From: Ptiloglossa arizonensis
Taxonomy: Eukaryota > Arthropoda > Insecta > Hymenoptera > Colletidae
Assembly: GCF_051014685.1 (NCBI RefSeq)
Contig: NW_027478872.1
Location: forward strand, 310,001-374,000
Reading direction: 5' to 3'
Length of the DNA stretch: 64,000 bases
Shown: piece after piece, positions 1 through 11,261 of the stretch
How the letters are laid out: every line of letters begins with the position of its first letter
Numbering within the stretch: the stretch's first letter is position 1
Program-made: the position numbers and the translations under genes
The notes under the pieces: generated by a model
What the model saw: only the letters and a program-made list of their open reading frames with translations
What the model was told of the DNA's origin: nothing
The model's database searches: none

Positions 1-350
1 GAAACGCTTGAGAAACTCAAAATTTTCGCAGTTCTGATGCTGGAAACGAATAACTAGAACGGCCTAGGGGAAAAGTACGCATACCGTTGTAATCGGGCGA
101 GTTTCTACTTTCAGATGCAACAGAAATTTCGCGGATTAGACAATCCGTTCGCGAGATATGGCAGTTTGGATGTAAGAAACGCTTGAGAAACTCAAAATTT
201 TCGCAGTTCTGATGCTCGACAAGCATAACGAGAACGGTCTAGGGGAAAAGTACGCATACCGTTGTAATCGGGCGACTTTCTACTTTCAGATGAAACAGAA
301 ATTTTGCGGATTGGTCAATCCGTTCCCGAGATATGGCAGTTTGGAGGTAA
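1..350 (+). repeat. Two monomers nearly identical to 28,011-28,360
   Basis: These two units share with 28,011-28,360 a rare combination: CAGAAATTTCGCGGATTAGA near 121-140 followed by GATGTAAGAAAC, then a CGACAAGCATAACG monomer carrying CAGATGAAACAG. I saw that combination nowhere else. Differences in the overlap are few (42, 266, 326 and then divergence from about 358). This implies copying of a segment over roughly 28 kb, or descent of both ends from one larger multimer. Confidence 0.7.
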
Positions 351-870
351 GAAACGCTCCAGAAACTCAAAATTTTCGCAGTCCTGATGCTCGAAACGAA
401 TAACTAGAACGGACTAGGGGAAAAGTACGCATACAGTTGTAATCGGGCGAGTTTCTACTTTCAGATGCAACAGAAATTTTGCGGATTGGTCAATCCGTTC
501 GCGAGATATGGCAGTTTGGAAGTAAGAAACGCTTGAGAAACTCAAAATTTTCGCAGTTCTGATGCTCGACGAGCATAACTAGAACGGTCTAGGGGAAAAG
601 TACGCATACCGTTGTAATCGTGCGACTTTCTACTTTCAGATGCAACAGAAATTTTGCGGATTGGTCAATCCGTTCGCGAGATATGGCAGTTTGGAGGTAA
701 GAAACGCTTGAGAAACTCAACATTTTCGCAGTTCTGATGCTCGAAACGAATAACTAGAGCGGCCTAGGGGAAAAGTACGCATTCCGTTGTAATCGGGCGA
801 GTTTCTACTTTCAGATGCAACAGAAATTTTGTGGATTGGTCAATCCGTTCGCGAGATATGGCAGTTTGGA

Positions 871-3800
871 TGTATGAAACAGTTGAGAAACACAAAATTT
901 TCGCAGTTCTGATGCTCGAAACGAATAACTAAAACGGCCTAGGGGAAAAGTACGCATACCGTTGTAATCGGGCGAGTTTCTCCTTTCAGATGCAACAGAA
1001 ATTTTGCGGATTAGTCAATCCGTTCGCGAGATATGGCAGTTTGGAGGTAAGCAACGCTTGAGAAACCCAAAATTTTCGCAGTTCTCATGCTAGAAACGAA
1101 TAACTACAACGGCCTAGGGGAAAAGTACGCATACCGTTCTAATCGGGCGAGTTTCTACTTTCAGATGCAACAGAAATTTTGCGGATTGGTCAGTCCGTTC
1201 GCGAGATATGGCAGTTTGGAGGTAAGAAACGCTTGAGAAACTCAACATTTTCGCAGTTCTGATGCTCGAAACGAATAACTAGAGCGGCCTAGGGGAAAAG
1301 TACGCATTCCGTTGTAATCGGGCGAGTTTCTACTTTCAGATGCAACAGAAATTTTGCGGATTGGTCTATCCTTTCGCGAGATATGGCAGTTTGGAGGTAA
1401 GAATCGCTTGAGAAACTCAAAATTTTCGCAGTTCTGATGCTCGAAACGAATAACTAGAACGGACTAGGGGAAAAGTACGCATACCGTTGTAATCGGGCGA
1501 GTTTCTACTTTCAGATGCGACAGAAATTTTGCGGATTGGTCAATCCGTTCGCCAGATATGGCAGTTTGGATGTAAGAAACGCTTGAGAAACTCAAAATTT
1601 TCGCAGTTCTGATGCTCGAAACGATTAACTAGAACGGCCTAGGGGAAAAGTACGCATACTGTTGTAATCGGGCGAGTTTCTTCTTTCAGATGCAACAGAA
1701 ATTTTGCGGATTGGTCAATCCGTTCGCGAGATATGGCAGTTTGGAGGTAAGCAACGCTTGAGAAACCCAAAATTTTCGCAGTTCTGATGCTCGAAACGAA
1801 TAACTAGAACGGCCTAGGGGAAAAGTACGCATACCGTTGTAATCGGGCGAGTTTCTACTTTCAGATGCAACAGAAATTTTGCGGATTGGTCAATCCGTTC
1901 GCGAGATATGGCAGTTTGGAAGTATGAAACAGTTGAGAAACACAAAATTTTCGCAGTTCTGATGCTCGAAACGAATAACTAGAACGGCCTAGGGGAAAAG
2001 TATGCATACCGTTGTAATCGGGCGAGTTTCTACTTTCAGATGCAACAGAAATTTTGCGGATTAGTCAATCCGTTCGCGAGACATGGCAGTTTGGAAGTAA
2101 GAAACGCTTGAGAAACTCAAAATTTTCGCAGTTCTGATGCTCGACGAGCATAACTAGAACGGTCTAGGGGAAAAGTACGCATAGCGTTGTAATCGTGCGA
2201 CTTTCTACTTTCAGATGCAACAGAAATTTTGCGGATTGGTCAATCCGTTCGCGAGATATGGCAGTTTGGAGGTAAGAAACGCTTGAGAAACTCAATATTT
2301 TCGCAGTTCTGATGCTCGAAACGAATAACTAGAGCGGCCTAGGGGAAAAGTACGCATTCCGTTGTAATCGGGCGAGTTTCTACTTTCAGATGCAACAGAA
2401 ATTTTGCGGATTGGTCAATCCGTTCGCGAGATATGGCAGTTTGGAGGTGAGAATCGCTTGAGAAACTCAAAATTTTCGCAGTTCTGATGCTCGAAACGAA
2501 TAACTAGAACGGACTAGGGGAAAAGTACGCATACCGTTGTAATAGGGCGAGTTTATTTTCGCAGTTCTGATGCTCGAAACGAATAACTAGAACGGCCTAG
2601 GGGAAAAGTACGCATACCGTTGTAATCGGGCGAGTTTCTACTTTCAGATGCAACAGAAATTTTGCGGATTGGTCAATCCGTTCGCGAGGTATGGCAGTTT
2701 GGAGGTAAGAAACGCTTGGGAAACTCAACATTTTCGCAGTTCTGATGCTCGAAACGAATAACTAGAACGGCCTAGGGGAAAAGTACGCATACCGTTGTAA
2801 TCGGGCGAGTTTCTACTTTCAGATGCAACAGAAATTTTGTGGATTGGTCAATCCGTTCGCGAGATATGGCAGTTTGGATGTATGAAACAGTTGAGAAACA
2901 CAAAATTTTCGCAGTTCTGATGCTCGAAACGAATAACTAAAACGGCCTAGGGGAAAAGTACGCATACCGTTGTAATCGGGCGAGTTTCTCCTTTCAGATG
3001 CAACAGAAATTTTGCGGATTAGTCAATCCGTTCGCGAGATATGGCAGTTTGGAGGTAAGGAACGCTTGAGAAACTCAAAATTTTCGCAGTTCTGATGCTC
3101 GACAAGCATAACTAGAACGGTCTAGGTGAAAAGTACGCATACCGTTGTAATCGGGCGACTTTCTACTTTCAGATGCAACAGAAATTTTGCGGATTGGTCA
3201 ATCCGTTCGCGAGATATGGCAGTTTGGAGGTAAGCAACGCTTGAGAAACCCAAAATTTTCGCAGTTCTCATGCTAGAAACGAATAACTACAACGGCCTAG
3301 GGGAAAAGTACGCATACCGTTGTAATCGGGCGAGTTTCTACTTTCAGATGCAACAGAAATTTTGCGGATTGGTCAGTCCGTTCGCGAGATATGGCAGTTT
3401 GGAGGTAAGAAACGCTTGAGAAACTCAACATTTTCGCAGTTCTGATGCTCGAAACGAATAACTAGAGCGGCCTAGGGGAAAAGTACGCATTCCGTTGTAA
3501 TCGGGCGAGTTTCTACTTTCAGATGCAACAGAAATTTTGCGGATTGGTCTATCCTTTCGCGAGATATGGCAGTTTGGAGGTAAGAATCGCTTGAGAAACT
3601 CAAAATTTTCGCAGTTCTGATGCTCGAAACGAATAACTAGAACGGACTAGGGGAAAAGTACGCATACCGTTGTAATCGGGCGAGTTTCTACTTTCAGATG
3701 CGACAGAAATTTTGCGGATTGGTCAATCCGTTCGCCAGATATGGCAGTTTGGATGTAAGAAACGCTTGAGAAACTCAAAATTTTCGCAGTTCTGATGCTC

Positions 3801-6800
3801 GAAACGATTAACTAGAACGGCCTAGGGGAAAAGTACGCATACTGTTGTAATCGGGCGAGTTTCTTCTTTCAGATGCAACAGAAATTTTGCGGATTGGTCA
3901 ATCCGTTCGCGAGATATGGCAGTTTGGAGGTAAGCAACGCTTGAGAAACCCAAAATTTTCGCAGTTCTGATGCTCGAAACGAATAACTAGAACGGCCTAG
4001 GGGAAAAGTACGCATACCGTTGTAATCGGGCGAGTTTCTACTTTCAGATGCAACAGAAATTTTGCGGATTGGTCAATCCGTTCGCGAGATATGGCAGTTT
4101 GGAAGTATGAAACAGTTGAGAAACACAAAATTTTCGCAGTTCTGATGCTCGAAACGAATAACTAGAACGGCCTAGGGGAAAAGTACGCATACCTTTGTAA
4201 TCGGGCGAGTTTCTACTTTCAGATGCAACAGAAATTTTGCGGATTAGTCAATCCGTTCGCGAGATATGGCAGTTTGCAGGTAAGAAACGCTTGAGAAACT
4301 CAAAATTTTCGCAGTTCTGATGCTCGACAAGCATAACTAGAACGGTCTAGGGGAAAAGTACGCATACCGTTGTAATCGGGCGAGTTTCTACTTTCTGATG
4401 CAACAGAAATTTTGCGGATTGGTCAATCCGTTCGCGAGATATGGCAGTTTGTATGTAAGAGACGCTTGAGAAACTCAAAATTTTCGCAGTTCTGATGCTC
4501 GACAAGCATAACGAGAACGGTCTAGGGGAAAAGTACGCATACCTTTGTAATCGCGCGACTTTCTACTTTCAGATGAAACAGAAATTTTGCGGATTGGTCA
4601 ATCCGTTCGCGAGATATGGCAGTTTGGAGGTAAGAAACGCTTGAGAAACTCAAAATTTTCGCAGTTCTGATGCTCGAAACGAATAACTAGAACGGCCTAG
4701 GGGAAAAGTATGCATACCGTTGTAATCGGGCGAGTTTCTACTTTCAGATGCAACAGAAATTTTGCGGATTAGTCAATCCGTTCGCGAGACATGGCAGTTT
4801 GGAGGTAAGAAACGCTTGAGAAACTCAAAATTTTCGCAGTTCTGATGCTCGACAAGCATAACTAGAACGGTCTAGGGGAAAAGTACGCATACCGTTGTAA
4901 TCGTGCGACTTTCTACTTTCAGATGCAACAGAAATTTTGCGGATTGGTCAATCCGTTCGCGAGATATGGCAGTTTGGAGGTAAGAAACGCTTGAGAAACT
5001 CAACATTTTCGCAGTTCTGATGCTCGAAACGAATAACTAGAGCGGCCTAGGGGAAAAGTACGCCTTCTGTTGTAATCGGGCGAGTTTCTACTTTCAGATG
5101 CAACAGAAATTTTGCGGATTGGTCAATCCGTTCGCGAGATATGGCAGTTTGGAGGTGAGAATCGCTTGAGAAACTCAAAATTTTCGCAGTTCTGATGCTC
5201 GAAACGAATAGCTAGAACGGACTAGGGGAAAAGTACGCATACCGTTGTAATAGGGCGAGTTTATTTTCGCAGTTCTGATGCTCGAAACGAATAACTAGAA
5301 CGGCCTAGGGGAAAAGTACGCATACCGTTGTAATCGGGCGAGTTTCTACTTTCAGATGCAACAGAAATTTTGCGGATTGGTCAATCCGTTCGCGAGATAT
5401 GGCAGTTTGGAGGTAAGAAACGCTTGGGAAACTCAACATTTTCGCAGTTCTGATGCTCGAAACGAATAACTAGAACGGACTAGGGGAAAAGTACGCATAC
5501 CGTTGTAATCGGGCGAGTTTCTACTTTCAGATGCAACAGAAATTTTGTGGATTGGTCAATCCGTTCGCGAGATATGGCAGTTTGGATGTATGAAACAGTT
5601 GAGAAACACAAAATTTTCGCAGTTCTGATGCTCGACAAGCATAACTAGAACGGTCTAGGGGAAAAGTACGCATACCGTTGTAATCGGGCGACTTTCTACT
5701 TTCAGATGCAACAGAAATTTTGCGGATTGGTCAATCCGTTCGCGAGATATGGCAGTTTGGAGGTAAGCAACGCTTGAGAAACCCAAAATTTTCGCAGTTC
5801 TCATGCTAGAAACGAATAACTACAACGGCCTAGGGGAAAAGTACGCATACCGTTGTAATCGGGCGAGTTTCTCCTTTCAGATGCAACAGAAATTTTGCGG
5901 ATTGGTCAATCCGCTCGCGAGATATGGCAGTTTGGAGGTAAGAAACGCTTGAGAAACTCAACATTTTCGCAGTTCTGATGCTCGAAACGAATAACTAGAG
6001 CGGCCTAGGGGAAAAGTACGCATTCCGTTGTAATCGGGCGAGTTTCTACTTTCAGATGCAACAGAAATTTTGCGGATTGGTCAATCCTTTCGCGAGATAT
6101 GGCAGTTTGGTTGTAAGAATCGCTTGAGAAACTCAAAATTTTCGCAGTTCTGATGCTCGAAACGAATAACTAGAACGGACTAGGGGAAAAGTACTCATAC
6201 CGTTGTAATCGGGCGAGTTTCTACTTTCAGATGCGACAGAAATTTTGCGGATTGGTCAATCCGTTCGCCAGATATGGCAGTTTGGATGTAAGAAACGCTT
6301 GAGAACCTCAAAATTTTCGCAGTTCTGATGCTCGAAACGAATAACTAGGACGGCCTAGGGGAAAAGTACGCATACTGTTGTAATCGGGCGAGTTTCTTCT
6401 TTCAGATGCAACAGAAATTTTGCGGATTGGTCAATCCGTTCGCGAGATATGGCAGTTTGTAGGTAAGAAACGCTTGAGGAACTCAACATTTTCGCAGTTC
6501 TGATGCTCGAAACGAATAACTAGAACGGCCTAGGGGAAAAGTACGCATTCCGTTGTAATCGGGCGAGTTTCTACTTTCAGATGCAACAGAAATTTTGCGG
6601 ATTGGTCAATCCGTTCGCGAGATATGGCAGTTTGGAAGTATGAAACAGTTGAGAAACACAAAATTTTCGCAGTTCTGATGCTCGAAACGAATAACTAAAA
6701 CGGCCTAGGGGAAAAGTACGCATACCGTTGTAATCGGGCGAGTTTCTCCTTTCAGATGCAACAGAAATTTTGCGGATTAGTCAATCCGTTCGCGAGATAT

Positions 6801-8850
6801 GGCAGTTTGGAGGTAAGGAACGCTTGAGAAACTCAAAATTTTCGCAGTTCTGATGCTCGACAAGCATAACTAGAACGGTCTAGGGGAAAAGTACGCATAC
6901 CGTTGTAATCGGGCGACTTTCTACTTTCAGATGCAACAGAAATTTTGCGGATTGGTCAATCCGTTCGCGAGACATGGCAGTTTGGAGGTAAGCAACGCTT
7001 GAGAAACCCAAAATTTTCGCAGTTCTCATGCTAGAAACGAATAACTACAACGGCCTAGGGGAAAAGTACGCATACCGTTGTAATCGGGCGAGTTTCTACT
7101 TTCAGATGCAACAGAAATTTTGCGGATTGGTCAGTCCGTTCGCGAGATATGGCAGTTTGGAGGTAAGAAACGCTTGAGAAACTCAACATTTTCGCAGTTC
7201 TGATGCTCGAAACGAATAACTAGAGCGGCCTAGGGGAAAAGTACGCATTCCGTTGTAATCGGGCGAGTTTCTACTTTCAGATGCAACAGAAATTTTGCGG
7301 ATTGGTCAATCCTTTCGCGAGATATGGCAGTTTGGAGGTAAGAATCGCTTGAGAAACTCAAAATTTTCGCAGTTCTGATGCTCGAAACGAATAACTAGAA
7401 CGGACTAGGGGAAAAGTACGCATACCGTTGTAATCGGGCGAGTTTCTACTTTCAGATGCAACAGAAATTTTGTGGATTGGTCAATCCGTTCGCGAGATAT
7501 GGCAGTTTGGATGTATGAAACAGTTGAGAAACACAAAATTTTCGCAGTTCTGATGCTCGACAAGCATAACTAGAACGGTCTAGGGGAAAAGTACGCATAC
7601 CGTTGTAATCGGGCGACTTTCTACTTTCAGATGCAACAGAAATTTTGCGGATTGGTCAATCCGTTCGCGAGATATGGCAGTTTGGAGGTAAGCAACGCTT
7701 GAGAAACCCAAAATTTTCGCAGTTCTCATGCTAGAAACGAATAACTACAACGGCCTAGGGGAAAAGTACGCATACCGTTGTAATCGGGCGAGTTTCTCCT
7801 TTCAGATGCAACAGAAATTTTGCGGATTGGTCAATCCGCTCGCGAGATATGGCAGTTTGGAGGTAAGAAACGCTTGAGAAACTCAACATTTTCGCAGTTC
7901 TGATGCTCGAAACGAATAACTAGAGCGGCCTAGGGGAAAAGTACGCATTCCGTTGTAATCGGGCGAGTTTCTACTTTCAGATGCAACAGAAATTTTGCGG
8001 ATTGGTCAATCCTTTCGCGAGATATGGCAGTTTGGTGGTAAGAATCGCTTGAGAAACTCAAAATTTTCGCAGTTCTGATGCTCGAAACGAATAACTAGAA
8101 CGGACTAGGGGAAAAGTACGCATACCGTTGTAATCGGGCGAGTTTCTACTTTCAGATGCGACAGAAATTTTGTGGATTAGTCAATCCGTTCGCCAGATAT
8201 GGCAGTTTGGATGTAAGAAACGCTTGAGAAACTCAAAATTTTCGCAGTTCTGATGCTCGAAACGAATAACTAGAACGGCCTAGGGGAAAAGTACGCATAC
8301 TGTTGTAATCGGGCGAGTTTCTTCTTTCAGATGCAACAGAAATTTTGCGGATTGGTCAATCCTTTCGCGAGATATGGCAGTTTGGAGGTGAGAATCGCTT
8401 GAGAAACTCAAAATTTTCGCAGTTCTGATGCTCGAAACGAATAGCTAGAACGGACTAGGGGAAAAGTACGCATACCGTTGTAATAGGGCGAGTTTATTTT
8501 CGCAGTTCTGATGCTCGAAACGAATAACTAGAACGGCCTAGGGGAAAAGTACGCATACCGTTGTAATCGGGCGAGTTTCTACTTTCAGATGCAACAGAAA
8601 TTTTGCGGATTGGTCAATCCGTTCGCGAGATATGGCAGTTTGTAGGTAAGAAACGCTTGAGGAACTCAACATTTTCGCAGTTCTGATGCTCGAAACGAAT
8701 AACTAAAACGGCCTAGGGGAAAAGTACGCATACCGTTGTAATCGGGCGAGTTTCTCCTTTCAGATGCAACAGAAATTTTGCGGATTAGTCAATCCGTTCG
8801 CGAGATATGGCAGTTTGGAGGTAAGGAACGCTTGAGAAACTCAAAATTAT
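871..8850 (+). repeat. Left higher-order block, irregular 11- to 15-mers
   Basis: A diagnostic junction, TGTATGAAACAGTTG after GTGGATTGGTCAATCC, occurs at 871, 2,879, 5,587 and 7,512, giving copies of 2,008, 2,708 and 1,925 bp. The differences are whole monomers plus one 83-bp unit. A second marker monomer (TTCTCATGCTAGAAAC with TACAACGG) starts its CTCATG at 1,084, 3,267, 5,800, 7,025 and 7,725, and then at 9,033, 9,386 and 10,087 in the indel zone. Between copies 1 and 2 the match runs at offset 2,183 up to about 4,270, then three extra monomers raise the offset to 2,708. The multimer is therefore not fixed in length; it has gained and lost whole monomers. Confidence 0.8.
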
Positions 8851-8879
8851 CGCAGTTCTGATGCTCGACAAGCATAACT

Positions 8880-11261
8880 AAGAACGGTCTAGGGGAAAAG
8901 TACGCATACCGTTGTAATCGGGCGACTTTCTACTTTCAGATGCAACAGAAATTTTGCGGATTGGTCAATCCGTTCGCGAGACATGGCAGTTTGGAGGTAA
9001 GCAACGCTTGAGAAACCCAAATTTTCGCAGTTCTCATGCTAGAAACGAATAACTACAACGGCCTAGGGGAAAAGTACGCATACCGTTGTAATCGGGCGAG
9101 TTTCTACTTTCAGATGCAACAGAAATTTTGCGGATTGGTCAATCCGCTCGCGAGATATGGCAGTTTGGAGAGGTAAGAAACGCTTGAGAAACTCAAAATT
9201 ATCGCAGTTCTGATGCTCGACAAGCATAACTAGAACGGTCTAGGGGAAAAAGTACGCATACCGTTGTAATCGGGCGACTTTCTACTTTCAGATGCAACAG
9301 AAATTTTGCGGATTGGTCAATCCGTTCGCGAGACATGGCAGTTTGGAGGTAAGCAACGCTTGAGAAACCCAAAATTTTCGCAATTCTCATGCTAGAAACG
9401 AATAACTACAACGGCCTAGGGGAAAAGTACGCATACCGTTGTAATCGGGCGAGTTTCTACTTTCAGATGCAACAGAAATTTTGCGGATTGGTCAGTCCGT
9501 TCGCGAGATATGGCAGTTTGGAGGTAAGGAAACGCTTGAGAAACTCAACATTTCGCAGTTCTGATGCTCGAAACGAATAACTAGAGCGGCCTAGGGGAAA
9601 AGTACGCATTCCGTTGTAATCGGGCGAGTTTCTACTTTCAGATGCAACAGAAATTTTGCGGATTGGTCAATCCTTTCGCGAGATATGGCAGTTTGGAGGT
9701 AAGAATCGCCTTGAGAAACTCAAAATTTTCGCAGTTCTGATGCTCGAAACGAATAACTAGAACGGACTAGGGGAAAAGTACGCATACCGTTGTAATCGGG
9801 CGAGTTTCTACTTTCAGATGCGACAGAAATTTTGCGGATTGGTCAATCCGTTCGCCAGATATGGCAGTTTGGATGTAAGAAAACGCTGAGAAACCTCAAA
9901 ATTTCGCAGTTCTGATGCTCGAAACGATTAACTAGAACGGCCTAGGGGAAAGTACGCATACTGTTGTAATCGGGCGAGTTTCTTCTTTCAGATGCAACAG
10001 AAATTTTGCGGATTGGTCAATCCGTTCGCGAGATATGGCAGTTTGGAGGTAAGCAACGCTTGAGAAACCCAAAATTTTCTGCAGTTCTCATGCTAAGAAA
10101 CGAATAATCTACAACGGCCTAGGGGAAAAGTACGCATACCGTTGTAATCGGGCGAGTTTCTACTTTCAGATGCAACAGAAATTTTGCGGATTGGTCAATC
10201 CGCTCGCGAGAGTATGGCAGTTTGGAGGTAAAGAAACGCTTGAGAAACTCAACATTTTCGCAGTTCTGATGCTCGAAACGAATAACTAGAGCGGCCTAGG
10301 GGAAAAGTACGCATTCCGTGTAATCGGGCGAGTTTCTACTTTCAGATGCAACAGAATTTTGCGGATTGGTCAATCCTTTCGCGTGATATGGCAGTTTGGT
10401 GGTAAGAATCGCTTGAGAAACTCAAAATTTTCGCAGTTCTGATGCTCGAAACGAATAACTAGAACGGACTAGGGGAAAAGTACGCATACCGTTGTAATCG
10501 GGCGAGTTTCTACTTTCAGATGCGACAGAAATTTTGTGGATTGGTCAATCCGTTCGCCAGATATGGCAGTTTGGATGTAAGAAACGCTTGAGAAACTCAA
10601 CATTTTCGCAGTTCTGATGCTCGAAACGAATAACTAGAGCGGCCTAGGGGAAAAGTACGCATTCCGTTGTAATCGGGCGGGTTTCTACTTTCAGATGCAA
10701 CAGAAATTTTGCGGATTGGTCAATCCTTTCGCGAGATATGGCAGTTTGGTGGTAAGAATCGCTTGAGAAACTCAAAATTTTTCGCAGTTCTGATGCTCGA
10801 AACGATAACTAGAACGGACTAGGGGAAAAGTACGCATACCGTGTAATCGGGCGAGTTCTCTACTTTCAGATGCAACAGAAATTTTGCGGATTAGTCAATC
10901 CGTTCGCGAGATATGGCAGTTTGGAGGTAAGAAACGCTTGACGAAACTCAAAATTTTCGCAGTTTCTGATGCTCGACAAGCATAACGAGAAACGGTCTAG
11001 GGGAAAGGTACGCATACCGTTGTAATCGCGCGACTTTCTACTTCAGATGAAACAGAAATTTTGCGGATTGGTCAATCCGTTCGCGAGATATGGCAGTTTG
11101 GAGGTAAGAAACGCTTGAGAAACTCAAAATTTTCGCAGTTCTGATGCTCGAAACGAATAACTAGAACGGCCTAGGGGAAAAGTATGCATACCGTTGTAAT
11201 CGGGCGAGTTTCTACTTTCAGATGCAACAGAAATTTTGCGGATTAGTCAATCCGTTCGCGA
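8880..11261 (+). other. Indel-rich segment, probable sequencing or assembly seam
   Basis: I count 28 small indels here, nearly all one base and many in homopolymers, while the rest of the 64 kb shows one (12,050). Examples: extra A at 8,880, lost A at 9,019, extra AG near 9,170, extra A at 9,245, extra C near 9,708, four changes at 9,880-9,905, extra T at 10,079, two insertions at 10,095-10,110, lost T at 10,318, lost A at 10,351, extra T at 10,780, lost T at 10,842, extra C at 10,941, extra T at 10,963, lost T at 11,040, extra A at 11,261. Their sum with 12,050 is +8, which exactly explains the shift of the 175-bp register across this part. Unpolished long-read consensus is the simplest explanation; real decay at an array boundary is the alternative. 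Confidence 0.88.

Noticed and set aside
212..403. Plus-strand open frames of about 63-67 codons (also 9,389-9,580 and 32,184-32,387)
   Set aside because: They are read straight through monomer boundaries, with no coding features; satellite shadow.
8880..11261. Indel cluster as a diverged older satellite edge
   Set aside because: Substitution patterns and subtypes are the same as in the neighbours; only indels are raised. True ageing would raise substitutions as well, so an error source is preferred, though not proven.
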